Shown in pieces: positions 11,779 to 25,800 of a DNA stretch of 64,000 bases (positions within the stretch are counted from its first letter, which is position 1; each line of letters starts with the position of its first letter). The notes beneath the pieces were generated by a model that was not told the DNA's origin, ran no database searches, and saw only the letters and a list, made by a program, of their open reading frames with translations. Both the position numbers and the translations under genes were made by a program. The stretch is from Volvox africanus (Eukaryota > Chlorophyta > Chlorophyceae > Chlamydomonadales > Volvocaceae): the NCBI GenBank assembly GCA_030268105.1, contig BSDZ01000089.1, forward strand, positions 1,302,001 through 1,366,000. Reading direction: 5' to 3'.

Positions 11779-14700
11779 CTATTCGTCTTTTTTGCCTCCA
11801 AACAAGCCCCCGAAAGCGCCAAAGGTGGCCTTGACCGCGTTCCAGTTCACCACCGGCTCGTCGTACTTATCAATGAGCTGCTGAAACTTGGGGCTGGCGC
11901 GCACCTTGACCAGGTTCTTATCTCTGCGGATTTGATCGAAGTTATCGAAGCCAGAAGACATGGCAGCGTCCAGCGACTTAAGCGCCTCCTCAACCTGCAC
12001 GAGCAACAAGGAACAAGGTGCGACCCGAATAAGAAAGCCACGCATCAATACCTGACTCACGCATCAAAGCCATGGCATCCCTGCCCTTCATCTTACTATC
12101 CCCCTCCGCACCAGGCCGCACCTGGTCCAGCATGCTGTAACAGCAAGCAATGTTGTACTGCGCCACTTTGAAAATAGGCGTATTCCGCGAAAAGTTGTCA
12201 CCCACATAGTTGCGTGGCTCCATAGCGATGATGTTCTCAAACTCCACCAGCGCGCCCTGTGTGGGGACAAGAAAGCGGAAACCAAGACAATTACATGCAT
12301 GTTTCGTTGGAATACAGACATATATACATGTTAATGTTTTATATTTCATCAGATGATATCAATACCCTGCTGCTGACAGAAGTATAGCTTTCACGGTTCG
12401 GGAGGGTGGATCTTGGACGATAGTATTGCACCTCGTACTTCGTCTCCACTTGAGGAGAGGCGTGTAACTTAAAGGCTATTTGCCATGGTTGTGACACATC
12501 ATTGAACGTTCGTCGGCCTTCACTCAGTATGACAGTGGCTGGCTGTGACTACTTGAAGCCACCATAGAACTGCTCTCATATGAAATGTTGACAGGCACTC
12601 TGAACTGGGAGGGTGGCAGGCTCACAAGAATTCCAGCCAGACGAACGTGCAATGATGTGCCACAACACGGTGAAGCCGCGGAGTGACACCCACCTCCAAA
12701 ACCTTAAAATGAAATCCGAAGTACTATCGGGGTACTAAAATACTATCGTCCAAGATCCGCCTTCTCATACAGTGAAACCTATAGTTCTTGTCGTCAGTAC
12801 GTTACAATCGTAAAATGATGAGCCGTGGCAGCTCTTGCTCTCGAACCTAATCCTGGACCACATCGTTAGTTGGGTTGGCACCTTGCCCAAACTCCCAGCC
12901 AACTTGTGAAAAAACTAAGATTCCATTAACAGCTGATTTTGAGTTGGACCAGCGGCCAGCTGCCGCAAGTAGGCTAATAGCCACCGGAGCCACGGTCCCA
13001 TATCCTCGCCAGAAAACCACACCCCACACGAATGGTGGTCACGTCTGGTCACGTGCTTTCTCGTCGCGTTTCTCTGGTTTGCTGAGGTTCAACGACATTA
13101 CCCATGTCCGTGTGGACTAGGATATGGGGTCAGTGTCCTTAAGCATTTATAGGGGTCTTTTTAAGGTAGATGGCCTAACATAAGGTAATGCAGTCCATGC
13201 AAACTGCTTTATGCCCTCTTCACGCATATGTGCAAAGTCGAACATCACTGCTCTTTCAACAACCTAGATTCTGCACCATGATGCGGTCAACACCATTCTG
13301 TTGCACCAGTCATGGGTGCCAAGATTGTTACACAGACCGGCTGCTTTGCATAACAGAGAGTTGCTCATGAGTACTCATAGAGCATTTATAGGGGTTTTAG
13401 CATAGGGGCCTTAGCAAGGATCCCAAATCCACCATATCATACTCTGTGCCATCATCCTAGTGCTGTGTTGGGCGCTCGCTGATGTTGTCTTCCTGCCAAT
13501 AGCTCCTCGAGCCATCAAACCAGGTAGACAACTCCCATCCGTTCACCAGATCGTTTCGAAACATCCTTGCGGTATCAATCAACCATACTATTAAGCAAGT
13601 AAATCTGTCCGGTTGCTATAAATACGGAAGAGATCAATGTGGACCTGGGTAGGATAATTTCGATGAATCTCAGCAAACCACTATTAGAAATTTCAGAGCA
13701 TGTGACCACCATTCATGCCAGCAGTGGTGTTCTGGCGTGGATACGGAACCGGGGGAGCTGTGTGATTTCAGTGGCTTTAAGAGGAATGCGTCACGGCATG
13801 GCCAATGGTCCAACTAGATAATTCAGGTCTTAATATGGCCCTTAGGATGGTTAGGTGTTTCGTAGGCAGGAGTCGCTTGGTAATGTTTTGAATGTGGATG
13901 CCAAGCAAATCAGCTTTAGATATGAACGCTATAGTGGGGCATTATTGCCGCGGCGGGAGCATCACTGCTGCTGTAACTAGTCTTTTTCGATTATGACTAA
14001 GGACAAGAACCTGACATCACCAATTCCAGGTGTTGCCATGTAGACAGGTCCTACCTACTGCCTCAATACTCACCCCACCGTTTGCATTTCTGGCTCCATG
14101 CACCAATTGGTAAAATCTACAACACACGCCTATGACATGACGGCAAACTAGCACCGCGTTGAGTGCCTTTGTTTCAGTGTTCCGTGTTCCCTCCCTGCCG
14201 TCAACACAATAGAGATGCCATTGCGCTCCCCTGGCGCACTGTTTTGCGCATCAACCAACAAGTGACACCCGGCCCGGCCCCCCCTCTGTCGCACACTTGT
14301 TCAATAACCCCATTCCTGCGGCCTTTCCACACGTGCCTCCCTTCGACACTCAAGGTCCTGCACTGACGGGACCAACCTGGATGTCATTCTCCTTGAACTT
14401 GGCTAGTGCGTCATCGAACAACTCCCGCCGCTTGCGCTCATTCTCCTTACGCTGTACGTAGTTGCGCGCCTGAATCTCCTTGGTGCCCGCGCCATAGTTG
14501 CCGCCGGCGCGCTCCTTTTTCCACATCTTCTCCGCAGCGTCCAAACCATCTTCCTGCGTTCATTTACAACAGGCAATCGTGTACCGACGGATGGACGGTA
14601 GCGGTAAAAACGGTGCGATCGACGCATTTTGCTAGGTCGAAAGGGTGCCGCCCCGGGCCGACTAAGGTTGACGGTGTGCGCATAGTCGGGGAAACACCGC

Positions 14701-16566
14701 ATCCAATTTTAAGACACAGCAAGGGCCGCCAGGTTGTTCTCATCAACCCTGCCCATAAGCAACGCCGCAAACTTATGGGATATATGTGGCAAACAGTTGT
14801 GGGATATGCCTGGCGGTAGTAGTGCCGACCACACCACAGCAAACCGACGGTAGGAAAACGCACAAGTATTGCCAGCGTATGATTGACAGCATAGGTCGTA
14901 TTGATAGACATGCACTTACCTCCTGAAGATCATTAGTAATCAACCAAATGCATACAATGGATGGCGAACTGGGCAGATACTACAATCGGTTAACCAGCTT
15001 AGGACACCAGGTCATGTGCACATTAAACAAGCGGGGGAAGATGAAACTTGGAAGCTTCCTGGTTTAAAAATAAACAGCCCACCACCATATTGGTGGCTGC
15101 CGTGAGCATAACAATCTCAACGGGCAATGACACTCCTTTCCGACATTTCATTCAGCTGCGCAGCCACCATACTCCTCTGGCTCCAGCTGTTGGCTGCAAA
15201 GCTGTCCTCACCCAACGGCCCATCCGCCAAGTCGATGTGTAACCCGAGCACCACACACAGTGCCCTCGTCCCCAGCCTACCTCCAAAGCACTGAGATCGC
15301 CAAAGTTACGCTTCAGCTTCATGTAAACGGTGCCGCTGCGAGTGCGAATGGCGTACATAATCTGCGAGAGCAAGAATGGACAAGGACCAGCTTTCACCAT
15401 TTACAGTGCAGGTGGACCAGGCTTAACGATTCACCACCACCGTACCTCTGCGTTAATCGTAAAAACGGTTAAGGCAGGCACGTAGGAATAGCAACCCTTA
15501 TAGATGCAAGGAGATATCATGACCCGACAACAACTGATGCATATGGTTCCTGCTTACAGGGGGGATATTTCAATCGCCGTATACAGCCCGACCTTACACA
15601 GGAACGGTAAAACTTGAACCCACATGCAACATCTCCGATCACCAGATCCCACATACCTGGCCGAAGTTCTCTGCCTTCCAGACCTCCGATCCGAATGACG
15701 CGCTGATCATTACAATCTTGTCACCGGGCTGTGGGGTAGCAATTCATGCAGTGAACAAGTACCCTGAACAAGTTTACATGCCCTAAAGCACAAGATAAAG
15801 CACAAGATACATACCGCATCGATAAGGAATAAGAATCTGCACACCCTTGCCCAAGCGGGGAGTGCCACACCGACCTTAGGTGCTCAAAGCAGTAACGCCA
15901 AAGCGGGATACACGTACCCCAGCTGGGCATGCATCGAGTCCGTCCCTGGTCTATTACTTGCCTGCACACGGAGATCGACGTTGCCCAGCTTTGGGTTCAC
16001 ATCGATAATGTATGCACCGCCATCGTTGCCGCGGGCGAACTTGAAACCCAGGGGCTTTGGCAGGTCGAGCTGTGGGTGTTGCGCAGGCATATCTTGTTTC
16101 ATATGCATCGAAACGCCTCAGGGAGATCATCAAGCACGAAAATAAAACATCCATACCTCAATGTACTCCTCCTCGATCGTTGTCGCGGCCGGGCCAGTCT
16201 TAATCCCAGCCTGCGCCTGGACCAGGACATTGCGCCTGGCAAGAGCCTGTGTATATGGATAATTATAGGTAAGTTCGATCAACACAGTTGGGGTTGCCAC
16301 ATTGCCAAAACGGCGCTGATGATAAAAGTCACTGACAATCTCCCACATACCTTGGGAGTAGATGCCACCACGAACGGCGCTCCGGACCTAATGTTCGCAT
16401 AAATACAGAAGAACATTTATAAGATAACTAGAAGCGGATAATGGAACAGCAGCAACACTGACCTGTCGCTCGGGCAGCGGGCGACGGGCCGCACCAAGGT
16501 CGCGCAAGGGAGCGCGCTTACAGTGCTGAGCACCTCACGGTGAACGGTGGGCTTGCTGGCCAGCAT
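11779..16566 (-). CDS. TEF30: MET1/TEF30: PDZ-TPR thylakoid protein for photosystem II assembly/repair
   Basis: Homolog of Arabidopsis MET1 and Chlamydomonas TEF30, stroma-side thylakoid proteins that aid photosystem II supercomplex assembly during repair. Exons: 16566-16463, 16387-16351, 16246-16157, 16069-15962, 15728-15657, 15361-15281, 14553-14377, 12256-12122, 11994-11779, giving 339 aa in a closed frame, close to the family length. Residues 1 to about 50 look like a transit peptide. Residues 78-164 form the PDZ domain ([16 protein letters not shown], then [16 protein letters not shown]). Residues 165-223 hold the strongly conserved [15 protein letters not shown] block. Residues 205-300 cover the TPR region ([19 protein letters not shown]). 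The C-terminus ends GGKKDE, like the plant protein. The intron after exon 4 has a GC donor (GCAAGT), the only clear non-GT donor I found. The last long intron, between 14376 and 12257, contains no recognisable gene. Confidence 0.95.
13141..13400 (+). repeat. Two dispersed copies of an AGCATTTATAGGGG motif
   Basis: AGCATTTATAGGGG followed by T-rich sequence occurs at about 13142-13155 and again at about 13381-13394, 239 bases apart, inside the long last-but-one intron of MET1/TEF30. The flanks are only loosely similar, so this may be a decayed duplication. Confidence 0.45.
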
Positions 16567-19500
16567 TTTGAATCAATGGATGTTATCAAGGACTGCGCCG
16601 CAGCAAAGCGACTAATCCAATCTGCCATGCCCAATTGACCTCACGTCCACAAGGCCCCCTATAATACGGCCTCCATCGGCATGGATATGAAACCTTCATC
16701 AAGTAAACTTTTCCAGAATCCATTCAGTGAATTTCAACAAACTTATCAATTGCAAAATAGTTCCCTTTCCTATGCCAGCGGGTGCCTGGGAATGTAAACT
16801 TCCTCGTCACAGTAAGTTGCGTCAGGTATGCTTACATGACATCACAGGTACGTATTATTTTTCTTATGCTCTACAGTTATATTTGGATCACAAATCATAG
16901 GCTTTTGGAGCACGTGTGGCACCCTTTCTGGTCTACAGCTTACATGTTTCAGCACAGAACAGTGCCTAAGCTTAAAAGCATGCGGTCTGTGAATATCCTT
17001 ATTGTCCCTTACTTCAAAATGACTGGTCTATGGGCGAGTCCAGGGTCACTCTGAGAGCAACAACAGGGGATTCCAGCATCCGCAGGACATAGTTACCCGA
17101 CCAACGCCAGCGAAAATAACAGACTTGGTTTGTGGTATTTTATAACGAACATGTACTAGTGTTATCACAGATTGGGCAGCAGACACTTCAGCAACTACTG
17201 CACAAACCCCTACCCCGGAACCTCACCCGCACGGACTCAAAGGGGTTTGCGCTTTCGCCAGCGTCGAGGAATCGGACACTCCTGCCCGTTCACATGCATC
17301 GAGATTATAAGGATTTCGGCATCGCCTTTTTGCACCAGGTTGCATTTGAGTTAAGGCTTAAGATGGCGGAAATGCCTCGGGGCCATCCCCTAAAGCCTCG
17401 GTTCAACCCACAATGTTCTTGCGCGCCCCTGGCAATCACGGATGCCCTGGGCGACTTCAGCATCATTACGCCTGGTGACTCACGCCGGTTGTGGGCCGGC
17501 ATCCTTGAAAAAACCATCACGTTTTGGTGTTCACAGCCACGGGCGTGTTGAGATTCCGATCTTCTTAAAGCTGACATCCTTATCCAATCACAACTTCGCA
17601 CCCTACCTTCTTACAAATAGGCATCCTTTGGCCCTCATGGGCTGGCATCCTGACCCTATCACGCCTTGCTTTCCCACTTCCCCCACCTCAAGAAGACCGC
17701 TTCACCATTGCATCACCTTCATCGTCGCATCCACATGGGTGATTAAGGATTACCTAAGTGGATACCCTGTCCCATCCACGACCCTAGTTGACATTCTACA
17801 CACACAACCGAAGTTGGTGTTCTTGGTCCTGCCTTATGTCGAGATGCATTGATCCTTGTGGTCTGAACTTCGTATTCGCCTATTCGACTTCACACTCAGG
17901 TTCGTCCCCTCCCATGACGTGGTTATGCCCTGGCGTGATCCTGGCAAAATTGATACCCTCTGGCACGGACGGAAGTCATTATTCAACGTTGATCCGAGCA
18001 ACAGAAGATGACCGCTCGCCAGTGTTGCTTGCCCAACCGCGGCCATATAGTCAACCCGGACTCAATTACATCGTTCCGCAGTGCCAAAACATTTCAGGGA
18101 AGACAAACCTTGATTCGGGTCAGTTGAAACGGGTAGAGTATAGACTAGGGCGTAGGCAAGTTGTACGCTGCAGCGATGACTCTCTGGGCGATTAGTTAGA
18201 ACTGCTGAACCAGTACACATTTCAGGAAGCTCAGGACATTTACTCACGTACTCTAAACCCACACACTCTCTGATTCATTAAATATCCAGAGCAAGGAATC
18301 AAAGACATTATGTCCTGGTTTGGGGCCCCCAACAGCAGCGTATCACGCTTATTTCCCATTCAGGTGGGATCTGCTCCCCTGACATCCTGCAAGGTACGCA
18401 CCTGTAGTGGACCAGGCCACTTTGGATATCCGTTATCCAAGCGGTACAACACTCTTCATTTCATCCGTGGACTCCAGCGAAAGGCAATAATGAGCCCTGG
18501 CTGTACCTAATCAGCAGAAGTGACCATATACTGGCCGACGATCGGACCTCACTGTGACGTGCCCTGTCCAGGCCGCCCCATAAACATTTCACAGAATCCT
18601 TAACATGGTGCCGCTGGCTAGCTCTTTTGTCGTGAGTACCATTCGAGCCTACGGAAAAACTGTAGTAACCAAGACGAAGACCGATTGGTAGGTGACAACT
18701 CCATCCGTGCCATGGTTAAGTCTGTTATAGTGGTCGTACAGGAATGGCGTGAGGCTGACAACGGTGTTGGCACTTCGCGTTTGACAGTATTCCACTAATG
18801 CCACCACTCATGGTGGTGAGTGTCGTACTGAATATAAACAACACTCCTGTATTTTTCTGGGGCCACACAGGCGTTCTCATCCGCAAGGATCAGCGGGAAA
18901 TTTACTATCCGGAGTGTCGCAACACGACATAGCATGCATAACGGTGTTGCCACAATCATGACGAGATCCTTTGGTACAAGGGACATGTATGCAGCAAATT
19001 ATTGGTCATCGTCCAGTGGAAATCAACGCTCCAAAGACCTGCATCGGGCATACCCCACATGCAACACCAACGCAACTGCATCCCCATATCATGTCCCACA
19101 GGTTAGCCTACTACATATAACCAGCGAAGAGGTCGACTAGGCGCCGTGCAGAACGAGCTTTTACACCATCACCTCGATCCCGTTACTCGATCAGCCTGAC
19201 AAAAAGTCGAATAGGCTAAGTCTTTACAGCACAGAATGAGGGCGCTTTCAACGTTCACCAAATACACGAATGCCCGCTCCCTCGCCACCAGCTTGCAGTC
19301 TACAGGAATGGCTATCGCCTACGGCAAACCCTAAGTCCGGCCTGAAACATTGCCAACATGCAGGACAGGGCCTTTTAGCACGCGTAACTGGAGCCAACCT
19401 GTACGCTGCAACGCAAGACTGCAGGCATGTATGTACTACAGCCCTAAACCACCCGTGCTGAACCACCTCCCTGATATCCAACGCCACCAAATTTCCTCCC

Positions 19501-19684
19501 CGAATGTAACGTCCCAATACACGCGAGAGCAATAACGTATCGCCAGGCCCTTACCTTCCCTGGGCACGCGCCGTGATAACTGAAACATTCAATCCCCCTG
19601 CTGTACTTGAAATGAACAGTACCTTTAGGTGCGATGTCGGCATTCGTGCTACCAAAAGAGATTTCAGCCTCGTCGACACAAACT
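16567..19684. other. Intergenic between MET1/TEF30 start and SRP14 stop
   Basis: About 3.1 kb with only short, unconvincing open frames. It should contain the MET1 promoter and the SRP14 3' UTR; a minus-strand TGTAA lies at 19224-19228, about 460 bases after the SRP14 stop. From roughly 17.4 to 17.8 kb the plus strand is unusually rich in GCATCC/CATCC words, which may be a decayed short-period repeat. No transposase or reverse transcriptase signature was seen. Confidence 0.6.
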
Positions 19685-19984
19685 TTACTTGTTCTCCTTC
19701 TTTTTGTCCTTCCTCTTCAGCGTGTCCGCCATTGCTCCCTTCATAATGATCACCAAGCTTTGTGAAAACTTGGCGTAATGCGTTGTGCCGACCGTCGTTG
19801 ATACATGCCTCTTGCCATCATTTGCTCGGATGAGGCACACATATTCCGCTTTGGGATCGGGCTTCTTACTTTTCCGCGGCTTCATATTGGTGCGCTTTAC
19901 AGTAATCCAAACTGTTCCAGACTTGTTGCGTTCATACATTTTATGCAATTCACTAAGAAATGGATCTGGCTCGAGCAGCACCAT
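19685..19984 (-). CDS. SRP14: Signal recognition particle subunit SRP14, single exon
   Basis: SRP14 pairs with SRP9 on the Alu domain of SRP RNA and slows translation while the ribosome is targeted to the ER. The frame is 99 aa and intronless. It starts MVLLEPDPFLSELHKMYERN, the classic SRP14 beginning, followed by the strand TVWITVKRTNMKP and a middle CLIRANDGKRHVSTTVG segment. It ends in a basic tail (TLKRKDKKKENK) suited to RNA contact. It is somewhat shorter than typical plant SRP14 (about 120 aa) but both ends look intact. The ATG is the natural start because the conserved N-terminus begins there. It diverges from the kinase gene 2.8 kb away. Confidence 0.93.
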   Translation of the reverse strand: MVLLEPDPFLSELHKMYERNKSGTVWITVKRTNMKPRKSKKPDPKAEYVCLIRANDGKRHVSTTVGTTHYAKFSQSLVIIMKGAMADTLKRKDKKKENK

Positions 19985-22806
19985 GAATATTATTTGCTAT
20001 AAACGCACGATCTTATCTGGGGTAGAAGCGAATATACAAGCAAAAGTATGTACCTAAGCCGCAAGGAACTTCGCCTATGCGTGTAAGGCTGGCAGAGTCT
20101 GCCCCTGGGCTGGCAGACGACAGCCGTATAGTGACTCGTACAACGGTTGCCAAAATCATGAGAAATCTCAGATACTATCGTTGGGTATTCTCTACGACGA
20201 GCTCTAAATGTGGCTTTCAGTGCGCTCATGTTTGTATGTTGTTGCATTTACACTGACCCTCACAACGACAGGCACAGATGGTGTATCCCCTTTCGCTTTA
20301 TAACCCCTAGGAGCTGCCAGGAAGAACACTTCTAATCAATTGTGACTATACAATCTTCCTGCATTACGCACTTACCTCGAGTAAATGGCTTCATCATCAC
20401 TAGCATCGCGCTTTAATTTCTCAAACCTGAAGGCGGGTTTGAAAAAATATGGCAAAACAGGAATTTATACGTATCTCGGGCTCTCCACCTGCGTCACAGC
20501 AAGTATGTGAAGCGCCCGTCACCCATCGCCAAGTTGGGGAGCACGATTTGACGTCACCATCGTAATGTTCCCCACGCAGGTTTTTACATCGCAATCGAAA
20601 GCCACGTTGACGTTCGGTCACTATTGGGTATCAAGAAAGGTCAGTGACATAGCACAAGCGTTGTGTGTGCAGGGCTGCGGGGATGCAACGGGTTAGCCTA
20701 GATAAACTTGAGCATCGTAGGACCCTGACTGGATCCTTTGGGCAGTTTGTGATTTCCGGAAGGATGGGTACGAAAAGGATAGTTGCGTGAGGTTACACAT
20801 TTCGCCAGGGCGCCCGGTAGATCCGGGCTTAAGGTGCGCATGACCTGCGTTGTGACCGCCGATACGCAGACTGTGGTGGAAGTAAACTCCAGTGTCAATC
20901 CACGAGCTCTTACAACCCGCCTTGGACACGTGCAGAAGACGAAGGAGTCGGGAAAGAGCCTTCGTTTGTAGAGCGTGTACTGGTCGGCAAGGGCTCCAAT
21001 TTGGCGCTGGCTTTCCTGTGTTCAAAAATGCTCATCCCCGTGAAGGTTCCGGCAGCAATAGCGCTCACACCATACGTACAGAGGTGGGCGAGCTGGATGG
21101 CTAGATGGACGGGTTGGATGGGAGAAGAAGCGAAACGACTGTGTGCGCATGTCTGTAGCTCTGTACGCATTGTGGGGGCACCATGCGTCAGATTTGGGAT
21201 TTATCGAAATTGTGCAATCAGGCCACAACTTAAATCACTATTGGTGCTACGTTAATCATGGTGGCTCTTGCGGCTGGATTAAGGGAATAGTGTCCCTAAG
21301 GGTGATCACAATCTTCAATCCTAGTCAGCAATGCCCAAGTTGCATCCCCTTGCCGTTGAACTTTACGAAACGTCGCAGGCTTATTGACAGACTTGCAGGG
21401 CGCGCGGCTAGGAGTGCCCGGCCTTAAGGCATTTGGTCGGTTGCCGAGATGCTTGGCCGGAAGGAGGAGGCCCCCGCACAGCTTCCATTGCGATAAAGAA
21501 TGCTGCTACGTCTGGACACTCACCACAGCAGGATTGGGAATGCTTGACATAAGTTTACTTCTAATAGGGATAATGGACCATCTCATGGATGTATGCAGAT
21601 TGCCTGGCGGACCAGAGGTCGTTAGGTTGTGCCAGCTTCCCGCTTAACGCTGAATAGGGCAGGTTGATATTGTTTGCACGGGCGTCGTGCAACGTATATC
21701 CTGCTTAGGGTATCTAGGGCTACTACATAAGCGTCACGGCTGGCCAACGAGCATTACGTGCTTGGTGCTGGATGGTGCATTACAAGCTTGGGTGCTGCAT
21801 TTGAGAGGACTGGGCCGAGCATTTGAGTTACTGAAAATGTGCTTATGCTCGGTGGTCTGGCTCCTTTAAGGACATGCGACAGGCAACGTTTCGCGCTGCA
21901 GAAAAGAGCAGCAATCAGCACATGATAGCAACACTACGTACGAACCGTCCGATTTATATCGTATGCGCTTACCCCAAGGTAATAAGATATTGTGTGTGGC
22001 ACGATTTCAAGGACAAGCACCACAGTTATTTGACGGTCCTCCGTAGTAGCCGATAGAAGGCACTGCGAACGTGGCAATAAAATGAAAATCGGGCGCTTGA
22101 TTACGGCGAACAACCCCAAAATGTGAAGGGTTATCACGACACCCCGCTGACACCCCAGAGAAGACATCAGGAGACGCAGTCCTGTTGGAGTGCCCTGGGA
22201 AAGTTTATTTGCTGCCCTTGCCTCCATCATTTTTGTACACCCCTTGGAGAGTCCTATGGTTTGCACACCAGGGCTGCCCAGCAGCTCACCTGGGCCCCGT
22301 CCGTCTGTCGTGACGCTTTGGCTTGCGTCCTACACAGAGCATACAAAGTACTAGTATGTGATTAGTTGTCGAAAGAGTTTTTATTTGCTAGGTCATTATG
22401 TTCCTATGCACCCTGGTCAACTTCACACTTGTCATCAGTTTTAAATTAAACGGCCATTTGGTATTATGGTATTGCATTTCATCCATCATCATATCAATGC
22501 TGTTATCTACGAATGTTACAAATATAACCAAACATTTACATGGGCGGCCTGCTCAGGAATGTACAGCATAGCTAAGCTGCGAAATCCGTGTTATTATTGA
22601 CGTCAGCACATTGTACGACACCTCGAAACTGTAAACATGAATGAACGTCATTGAAGTAAAACCTTCATGATTTGATAAGGAACGATTTATGATGGTATTG
22701 CAGATTGCGTTTCACATTTCTACCTTTGTTAGCTGGTTTGTGCGGGCAACATGACATAAGTTCCAGAAAAAAGATAGAAATTTAACACAATCGAAATCGT
22801 TGCAAC
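19985..22806. other. Divergent intergenic region between SRP14 and the CDPK-like kinase
   Basis: About 2.8 kb between two genes that point away from each other, so it should hold both promoters. No coding exon is supported. The last 450 bases before the kinase ATG are markedly A+T-rich compared with the exons, as expected for a 5' flank. I could not pick a convincing TATA box. Confidence 0.6.
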
Positions 22807-25800
22807 ATGCCCCGTATAGATGTGTGGGATGTATTGACAGAGCCGCCAGAAGAACAGGAGCCTCTTTGGGTGGGCTTTACCCGTGCAAATCTAGCAGATC
22901 GTTACGATGTCGGCAAGCAGCTAGGGCAGGGCGGCTTTGGCAGTGTACACGTTGTTGTAGAGCGGGGGTCTGGCAAGGAGTATGCCTGCAAATCTATTAC
23001 GAAGCGCTTAGACTTACCGAACGTGGGCAACGCAAAGCAGGATCAACACCTTGAAAATATCCGCCGTGAGGCACTAATCCTGCGGCGTTTGCGAGGGGTA
23101 AGTGGCTAAGGCACGTGATGGTACCACACTGCGCCATCTCATAAAACCCGGTGGCTTAGAGACGCGTCACCACATGATGGTCATAGCGACGCTATGCGTC
23201 CGTATCCCACGTAATGCTCACCGCTGCTGCAACTGCTGTGGTGGTGGGATCTCCGTGAGACGTCTCTGAAACCGCGGACCTGTAGAGCAGTGAGGACATA
23301 ATTCCAGCAGCTGCGATAGGCTCAAGTCTTTCTTCAATCTCTCCTGCTAGCATGCATATATTATTATCAATTGCGTTATCCACTTCCCTGGCCAATCTTG
23401 TCCTGTGTCAACCTTCCTTCCCACTCCCGCACACCAGACTCTCAATGTGGTTTTCCTGGAGGACGTATTCGAGGACAAAGATGCGGTGCACCTGGTCATG
23501 GAGTGGTGCAAGGTACGGCCGCAGCCTGCGTTGGCAGCCACAGCCGGGGATCGATCAGCCAACTGAGGGCTTTAGCTGCAAAGCGCACGAGCTGGTGGCT
23601 GTGCTTGGGATCAGCAACCCTCACCGGCATATAACGGAGACTAGGAAGCCATGCCCAGTGGATAGCGAGGCAACAAAGCCTGCTACTGGGCGGCATTGTT
23701 TTAGAACGAAAAGCGCTCCGCCCTTGGTGGTATTACTTTCCTCCTCCTGATCCTCTTATACATGGATCGCTCATCTCAGCACATTTAGGCTCTTATACCT
23801 AAAACCTGCACCGGCCTCCATGGCTGTGCCCTGCCAGCCTGGTTGCCGGTGGCTCTGCCCAATGCCTAAAAGCCTTCCCCTCAGTAGAGCGGCGCGCAGA
23901 TGCAACGGATAGGACCTGGGAAAGGTCCCAAAAACCCAGACCAGGGATGTTTGTGAGAATACGGCATTCAAACGTCGTAACGGACGGCGACAAGGCGGGA
24001 TAAGGCTGTAGGCTTGTGTGCTTGAGCCGCTTCGCTAAGTACGGGGTTGGAGGCGGCATTGACTGATTGCTCCACTGATCCGACGGTCTGGGACCGGCGC
24101 CGCTGTTTTGCCGCACAGGGAGGCGAGCTGCTGCAGAGGATCAACACCCGCCATTACAGCGAGCGTACGGTGAGGCATGGAACCTAAATCGTTTAATTCC
24201 CAAGATGCCACATGTAGAAACGGGGTAAACATATTCGCTTTTATGTCTACAGGTAGATTCTTTTCCGGGGTGTATGAAGTATCACCTCCCGCTGTCTTAT
24301 CGTCTTTGTGTACGGGCGCTGCTGTACGGGATCTGTAGCTGGGCTCGTCCGTGGGCGCAGTACCGCCACCTGGCACGCAGTTGTGAATGTGTTTCAAGTT
24401 TTGATTTTCTGTCTGGTACCATATCCACAGGCTGCCAGCTACATGCGGGCCGTCTTGCGCACTCTGGCTCAATGTCACCATCTGCGGATCCTGCATCGCG
24501 ACATCAAGCCGGGTACGTAGGGCCGGCCGACGGGCAGCGGCAAAAAGACTGGATGTAGGACGCGCGATTCAACGTAAGGAATAGTGGAATGAATACGAGC
24601 GGGGATGGAAGGCACTCCAGCTGGACATAGTTAGGCACACATAGTTAGGAGACATTCTGGAGACATTCGTTCACCGGAGTGGGCCGTGAGAGGTATGCAG
24701 CTGTTTACGCCAGGCAGCAACGGAACTAGTAGCAGCACAGCGAAGGCGGCCTGATAGTATGCAGATGATGGTATGCCGAGGAATTGACCTACTTTGGCCC
24801 TAGCATGGCTGCGCTTGTCGCCAATCCGGTCCACACATGCAAAGACCTGCTTGCTATGTGCCTGCTCGTTGCGGAGAAGGCTCCGCTCTCTGGCCCGGCC
24901 AGCCTCGTAACCCGTCCGCTGACAGGGCAGGATGCACCTTATACCCGAGCAGTGCGCCTCATCACAAACTTGAGGGTTGCGCGTTATGAGAGGGTTCCTG
25001 ATGGTGGTCAGGTTTAGGGTTTCCCAAACCTTTCCGCATCCCAGCTCCTCAGCGCACGCCGGCCTTCAATTTGCGCATCTCCGGCAATCCAATGCCATTC
25101 TCCGCTGTTGTCTCCTGTACCGCGCAGGGAATTTCATGCTGCTGACGGATACGGACAAGGCTCCCGTAAAGGCTATTGGTGCGTGTGAATAGTGTTTGCT
25201 GCACGTGGCTTGGTCTGATAGCGGCTGGATGCGCAGTGCACATTCAGTTCTTTCCCTCATGCCAATAGGAGTTTTATAGAATCGCAGCTCCATCCATATT
25301 GCCGATTCTTGCTCATGCCTTTGGCTGACTTGCTCTCGTCCAAACCCCCTCTTCCACTGGGAATAACACACCTAGATTTTGGCTTGGGTGTCTTCTTCGA
25401 CCCTAAGAAGCTGCCGCGGAAGGACCTGGGCTTGGAAGGCACGTGAGTCTTTCAAGAGCGAGACGTGATACGGCTCAAGCGTGCTCGCCACTGCTATGTG
25501 AAGGTTCTGATGCCTTGTTGGAAACCGACGCTATTGGGATTCCGAGGAACATTGCATACCTCTGTACTTGGGTTGGAATTCCATAGTCAAATGCGTAGCA
25601 CAGGCTTCTGCCATCTGCAAAGCTCCCTGTAGAGCGCCGGCGGGGTATGCATCAGCAACAAGAAGCTATTTACTCATTTTCCGCCTTTCATGAACGGTGT
25701 GATGATCTGGACCTCGGTCTCGCAGCCGGACCTAACCACACCCTGTCTATCTTTTTCATCCCTTCCCATTCCTCCATTCCTGGTCAGACCTCACTTCATG

